Below are positions 14,120-25,759 of a DNA stretch of 64,000 nt, piece after piece. The position numbers and the translations under genes were made by a program. The DNA comes from Megalopta genalis. Lineage: Eukaryota; Arthropoda; Insecta; Hymenoptera; Halictidae. The stretch lies in contig NC_135031.1 of the NCBI RefSeq assembly GCF_051020955.1, positions 1,674,001 through 1,738,000 on the forward strand, written 5' to 3'. Each line of letters opens with the position of its first letter. The first letter of the stretch is position 1. The notes below the pieces were generated by a model. That model was not told where the DNA came from. It did not search any database and saw nothing but the letters and a program-made list of their open reading frames with translations.

Positions 14120-14350
14120 TAATTTTTATGCAAAATAATAATTGTCTGCACTAATTACAAGACACAGGAGTTGCATCGATATTTATTTGATTTTTTAAAT
14201 GTTCACTTTAATAAGTGAATCGTTCATTTTAATAATTCGCTTGAATAAGTTGAAAATAGTGTAATAGTGTTTTTAAACTCTTTAAATATTTATTATAGTC
14301 TTGTATTTGATCTATTAATATTTGTCATAAATTCATAACATTCATGGACT
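14120..14350. repeat. old dispersed repeat family, copy A
   Basis: Begins AATTTTTATGCAAAATAATA and runs through ATTGTCTGCACTAATTACAA, an AATAAGTTGAAAATAGTG word, TTTAAACTCTTTAAATATTT, TTGTATTTGATCTATTAATA and TTTGTCATAAATTCATAAC. The same ordered words recur at 25237, 36909, 41908, 51430, 53470 and 57817. About 200 bp long, AT-rich, with no clear termini, so an ancient interspersed repeat of unknown class. Confidence 0.65.
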
Positions 14351-14437
14351 ACTAATAACTATTTTTATTTTCCATTTACAGTGATTGATGTTTCAGTTGA
14401 CAAAGCGAACTTTTTCTTTAATTCTAATAATTTATTG

Positions 14438-14482
14438 CTAGATTTATATCTAGATTTATATCTAGATTTTATATCTAGATTT
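14438..14482. repeat. 12-13 bp short tandem repeat
   Basis: Three to four units of TCTAGATTTATA; one unit carries an extra T. The units contain the palindrome TCTAGA. Confidence 0.85.
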
Positions 14483-15189
14483 CTAAAAAATGTTGTTCAA
14501 AAATATTGTAAATGCTTTTTAGATTTTTTACAATTGGGATTGCACAAGAAGGAATAATAAAAAGCGGAAAACAATACTTGGCTTTTGAAAGCTTTGTTTG
14601 GATTACGTTTGTTCTCACAATTTCGGCATTGTCGTATAACATGGTTCAGGTCTTGAAATTCTGCTTCTGACTGATCGTCAGATCATTATTTATATTTTAT
14701 GAATTTTATTGCCATTTATTAACGAGTAGATAGAAAAAAGTACCATGGAATGGTTGGAATAGCTACAAAAGAAAAGGAAAAATAAAAAATAGGATAAACT
14801 AGAAGACATGTCAAAGAGTAGAAAAAATGTTCAATAGATCAGATAGAGTAGATAAAAAGATTATAGAAAACACGGAATAATTGGAAACGGGTGAATAAAC
14901 AAAGTTTATAAATCAAAACAAATTCCTATACTGAATAAATAAACAAATAATATTGTCGTTTATCGTCCCACAAATTTGAATTTAATTTAGCCCACAGTGA
15001 TTCGATAATATTTTGTACAATTGTTTATCTGAATTAATAAATCAAACTCTGAAACTTTCAGTAAATGTAATTTGTTTAATTTGATTTAAATTTAACTTAC
15101 GTTTGAAACAGTGTGAGTGAATGATTGTTACCTAATTATACAACGGAGTATACGTAATGTACGAATAAACAATGATGTTCTATTTTCAG

Positions 15190-15408
15190 ATACGAGGCAG
15201 TGCAGCTTATATATCGCGAGTTGACAAGCGTTTACAAGCAATCGGACATCGATTGGAAGATTATACACGATGCAGGTTGCACCAGAGACGACACCGATTT
15301 GCCACATCACGTAACTTCTCGTACGGATATTGATCGGTTGATCACGGTAACATTTAGGTCGTTTTTGACGGCTCTACCCAACCCACCAACGATCGTGACG
15401 ATTGCCAG
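15190..15408 (+). CDS. internal coding exon of an unrecognised gene
   Basis: I do not recognise the family. A pyrimidine-led acceptor (TATTTTCAG, ending 15189) is followed by 219 open bases and a donor (GTAACA from 15409). The exon opens with the last base of a codon and closes with two bases (AG) of the next. It encodes YEAVQLIYRELTSVYKQSD, then a Trp/Lys/Asp segment, a CTRDDTD motif, a short His-rich HH, and a hydrophobic C-terminal part ending PNPPTIVTIA(R). The balanced composition, with charged and aliphatic residues alternating as in helices, contrasts with every other frame in the window. Read-through meets a stop at once (AGG TAA), so splicing to the next exon is required. Upstream exons were not found. 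No signal peptide or membrane segment is seen in this part. Confidence 0.6.
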
Positions 15409-18400
15409 GTAACAATGGAAGATACCTAAATAATTTTCAATATTGTTTAGAATTTTCAATAGCGCGTATTGTTCAAAAGAATAAAATGGCCGTGCTGCTT
15501 CGTTTAATTTGACTTACAATTTAAAGGCAACTTCAATAAATTAAGATGAAATAAAAATTTAAACGCTATATAAATTAAGATAAAATAAAAATTTAAACAC
15601 TATATAAATAATTGGAATTTCTAACACGGATGAGTGGAAAGCAAATCAATCACTAACTATAGATAAAAATAACATCACATTTTTCTAACAGTCTTAACAA
15701 AAGAATTATTTTGACTTTAATGGATATTGATAATTGCAACAAACTGCACAATGAAATAAAAGTCGGTCGATCAACTTTTAATATTTAAAAGATATCTGTT
15801 TATGAAAATGCAAATATTTATATAGGATAAATAGAAAAATCTAATAAGAGAAGACCTGGAGGATCAATATAATAAACATATTATTTTGCCAGGTTATTTT
15901 AATTAAATAATATTTTATTAAGTAATGTAGAGGACCGATGATTCTGTAAATGCACAAAATCCGCGATTCAATAATCAATATTTCTAATTTCTCCATAAAT
16001 TGCAAGACCCAGGATTCTTATAACAATACCCTTAACAATATTAATCAATTGAAAATAATACGACAGTATTTCTGAATTCTCTCAATATTTTTAATATGCT
16101 CACACATAGCAGATCCAAGAATACGATTACGATGAATTCCGCAAAAACAACTTAATTCGGGTTAAGATGTTTTGCCACCGAATGCCTTATTTGTATCTTG
16201 CATAAAGATCCACAATTTGCTCATAATCGGAAGACGAGTGTGACCTTGATAAACAAATGAGAGAGAAGTTTTCGATGTATGTTAAACGTGGTCTTCTCCA
16301 TTTCCTTCGAAAACGCGGGGTTGAAGCCGCAGATGGCGCGACCGAAGATGCTGAGGGGTTGAAAAACGAGAAAAAGGGAGGACCGTAAGGGAGACATGGT
16401 TGGGCCGGGCGAGGGGTGGGTTCGTGGAGGTTCGGGTACCCTCAAGCCCCACCTCCCATGTGGGTAAGGGATGGCCTCCTCAGGGGTGTACAAAATCAAA
16501 CGGACCGACCTTTCGGCGGCCGTTGTCAGATGTCTCTGTCTTCAATGTCCTGCGACAGATGCTAATTATTCCTTTATCTTCCCGCCACGCTCTAGTTGGC
16601 TGGATGATTAAGGCGAGACGCGGTAATCCGTTTCTCAATTTCTGCGGCCCCGTAATAAACACCCCGTACAAACACACACACATACACACACGCACATATA
16701 CACTCCGAGGAAATTGTAATTTATGAATTACGCGCGGGGGTGCGGATAAGCGTTGCGAGCTCGTTCCGCGGGAAACATTCGTCCCCTTTATGGATTCTTC
16801 CGAATAAATACTTAAATCTCGTTTTCGACAAAATGTGCTCTCCTCTTAATATTTTATAACGATCCTTGTTCATTGTCCAGTCTGTTTTATGGAATGTTAA
16901 TTATCCCGCTGGAAAGTCTTGTTTATATTAATGCGTGGGTGGGGGCACTATTATTTGTTGCTTTTTATTTCTTTAACGCGACTTATGGTAAAATGACTTG
17001 GTTGGATAAGCAACGAGGACAATTAAAATTATTTATTTGATTTAATCTTTTCATTACATCAATAAACTGAAAATTGCGATTGTCGTGATGGCGGAATTAT
17101 GTGAATTTCCAGTTTATGATTTATATTCAATTAATCCAAGTCGGTTCATAAAGTACGAGAAAGATTTCTACCACATTTATTAACTCTTGTATTCTCAAAA
17201 TTTAATACGAACGGTTCAGAAGCCAATCAGTGCAAGTCTACTTTTCTTTGACAATGAGTTACGCAATGAAAACATTTCATCATAGGATCTTTCGGCCGAT
17301 AAATCAATGTAGTCGATTCCTTCATAAATAAACAATAGCTTATATTGATAGATTATATTAACCACGGAATGATTAAACAAAATTTAAAAAATTATAAGAA
17401 AAATAAAAATAGAAAAAATAAAATAATTAAATATTAATATTAGTTCTTTTTATTTAATCATAATAAAAATGATGCCTTGCATTATTAGTAGTATTGTTAC
17501 TGTTTGCAGCTAATTTACAAAATCCTTAAATATCTCAATTTTCGGGTTAATGTAAGCTAAATATAATTAACAATAGACTTATCATAAATAACTGAAAAAA
17601 GAAGTTACCTGAGGAAAGTGGAAAAAATAAGGGAAGTCTCTGAAAAGCTGGGTCAGAATAGACCCCAGCACAGCTACAGTAAGTTGGAGAAAGGAAATGA
17701 GTGTAAGAGAAAATGGAAAACTATTTAAAACGTCGAAAGCCTGTAAATTATCGTTTAATAAAGGGATTGCGTGGGCGAAAATCGCAAAGAGAGAGAGCCG
17801 TAAACGGTTGATTTGGCGCCATCTCGCGATGGAATTAGGGAAACGCTATTCGGAATTCCGGCTATGCGAGAAAAAAAATCGATTTCATCGTGTTCGGCCC
17901 ACTTCCAATCCCTCGCGATTCACTCCGCTCTGCTCCGGCACGCCTCGCTTCCGGAGAAGACGCGAAAACGCTGCCGGATGTCGCCTCTGGACTCCACCGA
18001 GGTTCTCTAGCGGCTTTCCAAGCATTCCGAAGAGAAGCAAAAAGCAAACAACGGAGGAAATCAAATTTACCCCTTAATGAAGCGTAAAACTCGTTACATC
18101 GGCAAGCTTTATCAACCCCTCAATTATTTGAATCCTTATTTCACGTTGCTCAATAATAGTCTCCTATTAACCCTTGGAAAACTGAAGTGTCTAGCTACAG
18201 TCGACGACGCGAATGTCCATTTAGATCATGAATTATCAAATTATTTTTATCCGTTAGCCGGATATGACGAAATAACTATACAACATACAGTTTGACAACT
18301 ATGAAATAATTATTTCTATTTGTATTAATTCTTTGTACATCGTAAATATTTGATTTATATATTTTCTAAATATTTTCTATAAAATATTTTGTCAAAATGT

Positions 18401-18851
18401 ACAGTCAACCAGTGAAGAGCGATTTTTTTGTATTGCTTTAAGCGTGAATAATATAATATATTCTGAGACTAATATCACTCCGAAGGAGAAAGGTCCCATT
18501 GTGAAACGAATTGAATAAAATTTAATTCCCCGGTTAACAGGTTAATTATGTTTTTGAAGTCCCTTCTTGTTCAATCTAAAGCTATCACTTCAATTTTATC
18601 GCCACGAACTGAAGGAATTCTCAAAGATGTTTAACTCTTTGTTCTCTTTTTGTAAATCAAATTGAACATTTACTCGTGGCACAGTTCAATTTTTAGCAAT
18701 TTATTAAATGAATACAAATTCAGCAATATAAACATTGTTAGAAATTGCAGTATTGCAAATTTTATTAGAGTCGCTGTTCGAGTGCAAAGTGTTAAGCAGA
18801 GGATAATTGTTTTGGATTATTGTACAAATTATTTGAATTTCGTTGCTTCAG
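15409..18851 (+). other. intron of the 15.2-19.0 kb gene
   Basis: This 3443-bp GT-AG intron joins the two supported exons. The donor is GTAACA and the acceptor TTGCTTCAG. It breaks a codon after its second base: AG before and G after give Arg. It holds a 34-bp tandem duplication at 15538 and two GC-richer patches (16.3-16.8 and 17.7-18.1 kb). A 126-codon basic frame at 17697-18077 and its overlapping frames look like chance reading. No nested gene was recognised. Confidence 0.5.
15538..15605. repeat. 34-bp tandem duplication
   Basis: Two adjacent 34-bp units, AAATTAAGAT... and AAATTAAGAT..., differ at only two positions by eye. It is intronic if the exon pair is right. Confidence 0.9.
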
Positions 18852-18981
18852 GTCCAGCGATGATGATTATTGTCCGCCGGAAGATGTCGATTTTATACAA
18901 GTAGGCGTGCTCGAGGAGCTTCGACAACGCTTAGGCGACATAGACATTCAACTATCCTATCAGCAAGAGGAAACATTTTAA
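18852..18981 (+). CDS. 3'-terminal coding exon of the same unrecognised gene
   Basis: The acceptor TTGCTTCAG precedes the exon. Its first base G completes the Arg codon started at 15407. It then reads SSDDDYCPPEDVDFIQVGV, a charged helix-like LEELRQRLGDIDIQL segment, and ends SYQQEETF before TAA at 18979-18981. With the preceding exon this gives 115 complete C-terminal residues. The tail is acidic, suggesting a soluble cytoplasmic or nuclear C-terminus. An AATAAA lies 15 nt beyond the stop. A different open frame across the same DNA (18662-18904) starts in the intron and ends in a stop at 18902-18904; I regard it as a shadow. The phase match and the poly(A) signal are the main support. Confidence 0.6.
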
Positions 18982-18995
18982 TTCTTTTATACAAT

Positions 18996-19001
18996 AATAA
19001 A
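18996..19001 (+). terminator. polyadenylation signal AATAAA
   Basis: Canonical AATAAA starting 15 nt after the TAA stop of the terminal exon, in AT-rich sequence. It implies a very short 3' untranslated region unless a later site is used. Confidence 0.5.
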
Positions 19002-19512
19002 TATTTTATCCTTCAAAATGTAATGTAATACATTGATTTGAATAAAGATTTTTTTAACAAGCATAAAAAGATAATTTCTATTTTCTAGATTCTTTCTTAA
19101 AAATTAACATCGAAAGAAATTACTCAATAAACAATGGAAACACTGTATTCTATAATTTTTATTTAAATCGATTATTTTCTGAATTAATTTCTGCGCAAAT
19201 AAATTCGAACAACAAATCAGTTCTTGCTCGAATGAATTTTTATTCGAATGAAATCTTATTCAGGCAAATTGTTATCTAGATATATTTTGATTCGATAATG
19301 TTGACTAAAATTTTATTCGTTAATCTTATCTTTTATCCGTCATCTGAATAAAATTTTGCTCGATTCTATCAGTGTTAATACATAACTTCAAAGTGAATTT
19401 TTCAAGAAACAAAACCACCTGTTCATTTCGATCCTTCTATATTTATAGAAATACAGTGTTCAAAAATAAAGAACAAAAAAGGTGTCGAAATGTTCACGAA
19501 CATTCAAGAAAT
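19002..19512. other. AT-rich downstream flank, nothing recognised
   Basis: Very AT-rich sequence after the gene end, with no open frame of note. It ends at the MITE at 19513. Confidence 0.5.
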
Positions 19513-19748
19513 GAGCCGTTTATTTTGAAAGTGGCATAAGTCACTTTGTTTTTAAGTCGATATATTTAAGAGTTTGCGTTTTAACACGTTTAAAAATATG
19601 GATGCTAACTTTCGAGAAGATTTACTTGTATTTGTTATCTCAGGATACTGATATTTTTCTCAGTATAAATAATTTCGTATAAACATTAAAAAATTACCAC
19701 TTTTCATTACGGTAAAGTGACTTATGCCACTTTCAAAATAAACGGCTC
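19513..19748. mobile_element. 236-bp MITE, copy 1, Sola-like
   Basis: The element starts GAGCCGTTTATTTTGAAAGT and ends with the exact reverse complement. The terminal inverted repeats are perfect over 35 bp. A 4-bp direct duplication AAAT flanks it (19509-19512 and 19749-19752). No coding capacity is present. A second copy at 42477-42712 has the same length and, by eye, four substitutions. GAG...CTC ends with AT-rich 4-bp duplications resemble the Sola superfamily; other 4-bp-duplicating groups (Ginger, Chapaev) are less likely from the termini. Confidence 0.9.
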
Positions 19749-19752
19749 AAAT

Positions 19753-20257
19753 ACTACAGCAAAGGTGATGCATACATTAAATTATCGAGTATGGCAATCC
19801 AACTTTCGACTTCTCACAAGCCGAGGAGCCAATTAGGGGATGAATTACACTCGTCCGAGATGGAGGTAAGTCGAAAAGTCCTAGTTGTAGGCAGCGCATC
19901 GAATCGATGGAATACATCAGATGATCAGAGGCCGGGGTAGGAAGAAGGAAGCTGGCTTGTCTTTGATCAAAGCGACGATTTACATAAGATCGGTGCTACT
20001 GGTCCATTATGAGGACCGAGCACAATGCCAACCTGAAGGTTAGCGCTTTTTTTCGCAGTCCTGCGCCCCTCGACGGTTCCTCGTTCCAGCCAGTCGGCTA
20101 TTTGCATACCGTGGGGCTAGTTTCCCACACGTCTTAGCCGGGCCGATCGTTAGCTCTCTTTCTCTCGCCCTTGTTTCCGCCTCTCTCGACTTCCTCCGCT
20201 TCCTTTGCCCCTTCCGCTGCTCGTTTCACAACCCTTTCAGCCGGCAAAGACAAAAAA
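19753..20257. other. mixed stretch with CT-rich patch, no gene
   Basis: Contains a moderately GC-rich patch at 19.9-20.25 kb with pyrimidine-rich words. No frame or RNA gene can be supported. Confidence 0.4.
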
Positions 20258-20641
20258 TTCGAACAGACCAGGAAAAAAGACGTCTTCCTTCTTCTGGAGG
20301 ATGCTGGCGTTTCCTGGGGAAACTTTCGTAGCCTGACAGTCTGCGTATGATGTCAATGGAGGAGAATGGCAGTGCTCCGTGCTTCTGGCACTCTGGAATT
20401 TCCGTATTTATTGTCGATTTTTCTTTAATCATTTCTTTGAAATGCAAAAGTTCAAATAGACCAGGATAAGGCATATTTTTTTCTTTCTTATGCAGGACGC
20501 TGGAGTTTCTTAGTGAAACTTTTCTCTAAATAGAGGTGCATTGTGCTATTCTCGATTAGAGAAGCGTGGTAGTATTATCTGTTCGTAGAATTTCGCTATT
20601 TATTGTTAGGCAAATTTTCTTTAGTCTTTAAAATGCAAAAA
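20258..20641. repeat. ~192-bp tandem duplication, two units
   Basis: Unit 1 (20258-20450) starts TTCGAACAGACCAGGA and unit 2 (20451-20641) starts TTCAAATAGACCAGGA. Both continue through GGA(T/C)GCTGG(C/A)GTTTC, GAAACTTT, a TATTTATTGT word and AAATGCAAAA. The units are clearly diverged, so the duplication is old. A possible third start (TTTGAAGACAAG) follows at 20642. Confidence 0.75.
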
Positions 20642-21520
20642 TTTGAAGACAAGTTGAGGACAAAAATTACGACACTTTTGTTTTTCCATTTTAACGTTTT
20701 GATGTGTATAGATCACATTTTAAATTTTTTTTAGAAATAACTGAAGCAAGAAAAAATACCTAATTCCTTGTTTTATAGCATTTTTCTGCTCTGAAATTAG
20801 TAACTAGTCCGGTCATAAAACATATGGCAAAACAATTGCGTAAATAACTTTGTAACACAGAATTTGTAAATTAACCCCTTGCCTTATGATTTATTTTAAA
20901 AGAAACGTGCGTTTGCAGACAATTTAATTTAACGTAACTCTGTACGAGGAATTAGCGCAAAATTAAATTAAAATATTTCTGCTTTTATGTAATATATTTA
21001 TATATAAATGTGGACATTATTTCGTTTGTAATAGAAAAGCTTAATGCAAATATTAAATGAAATTTGAAAAACATCCTTCCTAAGCTACAATGAAATTAAG
21101 AAATAATTTCTCATCATAATTGAAATTATTGTGAACAGAATTTATAAACTATTTGGATATTTATAATATTTCACTATTATAATATACATTATATATGTTA
21201 TAATATTATAATATTACAATATTACAATAGTATAATATTGTTTATTTTCTAATAGCTATAATGATGCAATTTTAAAAGGGAAAGAAGAGAATGTGTAAAT
21301 ATCATAATAATTTCTTCTTTAACAATTAGAAGTAATTTATATGGCTTTTAAACATTTAAACATGCAACGAGCGATGCCCGTCAAATTCAAGATTGACAGA
21401 GAGACTCGTCACTTCCACTTAACGGGTTAAAAGACCGACGAGAACGGACGAGCTTGTCGATTGCTCGACAAAGAAATAATAATTCCTCGAGTCAATAGAA
21501 CTTTCGAGAAACGACGTTAA
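20642..21520. other. AT-rich non-coding stretch
   Basis: AT-rich, with a TATAATATTA-type low-complexity patch at about 21175-21240. No gene or transposon ends were recognised. Confidence 0.45.
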
Positions 21521-22330
21521 CGTGCAATAAGGGGTGGGTTACGCTTTCGCGGATCAATTAGCGGGAAAACTGGCGGGTCCGCCGGATCGCCGGTTTCATA
21601 TGCGGCTAATAGTTGCCGGGAATGAGTCATTTCGCAGTTAAGCGATGATAGAGCGGCCCGTTTAAGGGGTTGTACAGAGGGAACGGGCGATAACGGCGTC
21701 GAATCAACGTGAAATGGACAAGGTGAATGCGGAAATGCGGTCGCGAGGAAGGGACGAGATTTAAAGAGCCGCAAGAAGAGTTTACGAGCTGCCAACCTCA
21801 CGTAATGACTGTCGTTAACCACGGCGCGAGCCTCTCGAACGGCGAGCCCAGACTTTTGTATGCTAATGACAGGGTGGTCCGATTTCATCCGCCCCGGAGT
21901 AAAAAATCTTGGGGGTCAACAGACCCACCGCTTCGCCCGAGTTTTAAGTCTCCCTCGAGCACCATTGACCTCAAATTAAACACGGGCACGACCTTCGACC
22001 CGCTGAAAACTTTACGACGGCCGGTATATACCGTACTTTTCGCAAATTCATTGACGAACACGGCCGAACCCAACCGACCCCCTCGCCCCACACAGTCCCC
22101 CCCCCCTTCTGCCCCTTCACGCGGCGCTCTCCTATTCGTACGAAATTAACTTCCGGTCGGAAGGCTCGAGATGCCCGTGGCAAACTATGGCAATCGCTCC
22201 GAGAGACCCTTGGGATAACCGGCACGCCGTTCGCTCGAGCAACACCCGTATTAATATTCATTAAATTACACTCATTGTTCGCACCTAACGAGAGCCACGC
22301 CGCGGACCTGCTAACCCAGAAAGGAACGAT
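21521..22330. other. GC-rich block without a supported gene
   Basis: CpG-containing block in which frames of 123 codons (minus, 21517-21888) and 140 codons (plus, 21727-22149) overlap each other. Both lack recognisable domains, and the plus frame becomes a Pro-rich run over a CCCC tract. I treat both as chance frames; a promoter-type CpG-rich region is possible. Confidence 0.35.
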
Positions 22331-22529
22331 CCGAGGTAATCATGGGGACGTTATTATCATTTTCCGGGAGCAGTGCGAACGCTTATCGTGTCAATAGAGC
22401 GTCGAGAGGTTCGTTAATTAAATCTTTTGCGTCGTTGAGTAGTCGCAGAGTTAAGTGAAACAGATATCGACCCTTAAGATTATAGACATTTTTTAACGTC
22501 TCTCATCAACGTTTACAATCTTTACAGTA

Positions 22530-22692
22530 CAGTAGAGACTCTTTTACCTGAATGTTTAGTTTCATAATACTCTGATACCAAAACATTCTATTATCTAAAA
22601 ATTTCATTCAAGTTCTCTACTACAAAATATATTAAAATGATTCAGATTCCAAAATATTATAAAAATATGTTCGAATAAAGGAGTCTCTACTG
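22530..22692. mobile_element. 163-bp MITE, pogo/mariner-like, TA target site
   Basis: The left end CAGTAGAGACTCTTTTACCT is matched by the reverse complement at the right end (AGGAGTCTCTACTG). Similarity extends about 25 bp inward with a few mismatches. TA flanks both ends (22528-22529 and 22693-22694). CAGTAGAGACTC-type ends with TA duplications fit pogo/Tigger or other Tc1/mariner relatives. There is no coding capacity. Confidence 0.85.
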
Positions 22693-22694
22693 TA

Positions 22695-23886
22695 AAATCT
22701 TGAATAATAAAATTGAATTATTCACAGCACTGATGCTAATTTTTATGTTGTTAATAACCTCAAAATTAATTGAAACACATGACAACCCTTAGCGCTATAA
22801 ACATTTTTTAATACCACGAGCAATTACAATTTTTATAATCAAGCTTTTCAACATCGAAATTATTTACTCGACCATAGTGAGCATTGTGAATTAAATCTGT
22901 CGTATGGTTATTAGTATTCTAACCTTTATTTAAACCAACCTAAATCCTGAGTATTTTTTTATGGCATTGGCAACTAAAATTTACGGCGAAGCTTTTGAAA
23001 ACCAAGATTTTTTTCTGAAGGAAAAAATATATATACATATGTTAAGGTTATTTTTATTAATTAATGTTAAGGTTATGATTATTATCCATTAAATATACAT
23101 CATTCATTTATTATATTTTCAGTACTGCAAAAACGATTTTCGTAATGTTAATATATTCCCGAGTGTGTTAATTTATATTTATACACGAAATATTTAAGAT
23201 TTACTTACAAAAAGAAGATATTAACAGTAACCATAAATCAGAGAGATTGTTAAATTCCCAACTTGCTTGCGCATTGTTCGATAATTTCGAAGCATTAAAG
23301 AACCACGGTAATATTATTAATGGATGTGTGCAAACTATTTCCGTGATTTACGTAACGTTTAATTAAAAAGTTGGTTGAAAATATTGTTTTAATATATAGC
23401 AAGCTGCATATAATTCGAAACGTTCCGGTCTCTCCCACGGCTGTTCGGATTTCATTCACCCAGGTGACACCGTGACATTGAGTTCTAGCGGAATTATTCA
23501 AAACCAGGCCTGGCTGGCAAAAGCACAACCGTCCCCGGCATCGTAATCCCGCATCTAATTTGCATAAGGGAGAAATACAATAAACGCGACAGAAGAAAAA
23601 ACAAAGGCGATAAGAAAACATAACAAAATGCGACGGGTAACGAACTGTCGAGATTAAAACGCTGTATATTAAAATAATCTCGCGCTCGCCTTTTTACGCA
23701 TTACTTATTGCACGTTAACAATCTGACGGGCAACGACAGGGAAATGCGAATCTCTCTCCTGAAGAATGGCGCACGTTCCAATAAATAATTCAAATAAAAA
23801 TGTCTGAACTGTGTACCAGCTAATCAATCAAATCAACGAATTTTGAAATAAAATTTTCAAGTGAATATTTAGAAACACGAAAAAGT

Positions 23887-23889
<3 letters not shown>
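22695..23889. other. AT-rich non-coding stretch
   Basis: AT-rich, with a 108-codon minus-strand frame at 23295-23621. That frame is Cys-rich at one end, but no domain or splice context can be supported, so it is not called as a gene. Confidence 0.4.

Positions 23890-23923
<34 letters not shown>
23890..23923. repeat. (GA)n microsatellite, 17 units
   Basis: Perfect GA dinucleotide tract. Confidence 0.95.
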
Positions 23924-23930
<7 letters not shown>

Positions 23931-24355
23931 GATTAATGAGTTACATTTGAGTTGCACCGTTCTAATTTGCAGTCTAGCAAACGTCAACAGAAAAATTTAC
24001 GTAATTACTTTAAAAGTAGCTTCAGGTCGAATAAATAATTGTATTAAAAACTCCTAAAAATCGTGTATCAGCTGAACAATTAAATTGATTTTAAGAAGTA
24101 TTCTGTACAAGATGCACTATAAACTAGAAATATTTTTGCAAGATCACAGTTTTAGCCAACCAACTGCTTCCAGTAGAGGCGAGTCACGCATCCCGTTCGA
24201 AAAGTCGCCTGGAACCCTTCCTCGGGCATACCTGATGATTATGCGCGTGACGAAAGAGATCTTCAGAGAGGCAAGTATGCTAATCAGCAGGCATAATGCA
24301 ATATCGATACGCCTGGAGAAAGCCAATTATAGCACGGGGATCTATGCGATCCTTC

Positions 24356-24356
<1 letters not shown>

Positions 24357-24405
<49 letters not shown>

Positions 24406-24418
24406 CGCTCGCTCGCTT
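24357..24418. repeat. (CT)n tract followed by (CTCG)n
   Basis: About 22 CT units run directly into four CTCG/CTCGCT units, then further impure CT to about 24461. Frames of 71-148 codons across it are artefacts. Confidence 0.95.
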
Positions 24419-24941
24419 GCTCTCACTCTCGCTCTCTCTTTCTCTCTGTCTCTCTCTCTCTGGAAAAATGTCTCGGTGAATCACATGAAAGGGTCGCACG
24501 CAGCATCGGCGAGAAAATGAATGGCAAATAAAAAAAGACGGAAGAATGAGGACGGGCCGCTCATAGACAACGGAATAGGCGGAGACCTCGTTGGCCGTTG
24601 TTCGAAAGTGCTATTTGTATTTATTCGAGCTCTTTGTTCCGACCCTGGAGATCCATGGGGTGGAGGGTGGGGTGGGTCGCGCGAAAAATTATGCAGACAA
24701 GAAGCAAAGGGTGAAGCTCGCTAGTTGCTACGGCACTACAACGCGTTTCGGTCGAAAAAAATCGTTCTGACGCGCTCGGCATCCTTTCTGTACACTCGCT
24801 AAATCGAAAGTGACGTAACTACCCCGTGGTTCGTTCAAAACAATGTTATGCAATATATGTGATCATTAGAGTCGTTGAGTGTAATTTAAGGCATGCTATT
24901 TTTGTAATTGCAATTTTGTTTGTGCTGGATGAACTAGTTAA

Positions 24942-25128
24942 CACGTTGAGTACCGCGTCGTTTACACTCATTTTTTTATTAGTTTTCAAAATTCATTTTA
25001 ATTGTAATATGTTCAAACAAACTGTATTTGACACTGTGATAAATTTTAACTTCCTAATTTCAGTCTCGTTAATTAAATTAGTTCGACTCTGCGGGAATTT
25101 TTGGGATTAACTTTTGACACTTAACGTG
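24942..25128. mobile_element. 187-bp MITE flanked by TTAA, piggyBac-like
   Basis: TTAA (24938-24941) precedes CACGTTGAGTACCGCG, and the right end CACTTAACGTG is followed by TTAA (25129-25132). The inverted ends CACGTT(G/A)AGT match over 10 bp with one mismatch. TTAA duplications are typical of piggyBac and Kolobok elements. A 94-codon frame (24826-25110) overlaps most of it but starts outside and looks like chance. A decayed relative lies at 12936-13105. Confidence 0.75.
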
Positions 25129-25236
25129 TTAAGATCGCTTGTCTGACAGTGGTCAACGGACTGTGGAGTTATTTAATTATTTTAAAACATTTGCAATTTC
25201 CATCTTATTTAATTATCTTGTTTGAGAAGTAGTACT

Positions 25237-25430
25237 GCGAATTTTTATGCAAAATAAAAACTGTCGTCGTTAATTACAAAATGCAAGAACTACTTGGACA
25301 TTTATTTCTGTTCTTAGTCATTTCAATGGGTTGACAGTAACATTCGCAAATTGTTTAAATGTTTTTGCTATCTTGTTATTTGATCTACTCATTTTTGTCA
25401 TAAATGCATCAAATCTGCAGTCTACATATT
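25237..25430. repeat. old dispersed repeat family, copy B
   Basis: Carries GCGAATTTTTATGCAAAATA, TTAATTACAAAATGCAAGAA, ACATTTATTTCTGTTCTTAG, TTTAAATGTTTTTGCTATCT, TTATTTGATCTACTC and TTTGTCATAAATGCATCAAA in the order of copy A at 14120. It is the longest and clearest copy. Confidence 0.7.
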
Positions 25431-25759
25431 ATATATAAAACTAAAACTCTATTCTCGCTTATTTTAACCATTTAAATAAGTTACATATTATATGTAAACA
25501 TTTATAAATTGAATCTTTCACTATTTCAAATTTCACCTGCCCATTCTAGTCATAAATACATAAAATCGGCAGTTTATCAATAACGAGTTTATCAAATTCG
25601 TCGTTTCAATGTGTGATTATTTTTGAAAGATGCATTAACGGCATCCTTTCTCTATAAAAGTACAAAAATTAATCTACAGTAATTTGCGAAATCAAAATAT
25701 CGTTTTATCATTCGAATCGAAAGAATTCCTGCAGTTATTTAGCTCTGTAGAATTTTCGT

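Noticed and set aside
17697..18077. 126-codon basic frame inside the intron
   Set aside because: No domain, no splice or promoter context, overlapped by other equally open frames.
18662..18904. 80-codon frame overlapping the terminal exon
   Set aside because: Wrong phase for the upstream exon, begins in AT-rich intron and ends in a stop at 18902; the splice-consistent frame is preferred.
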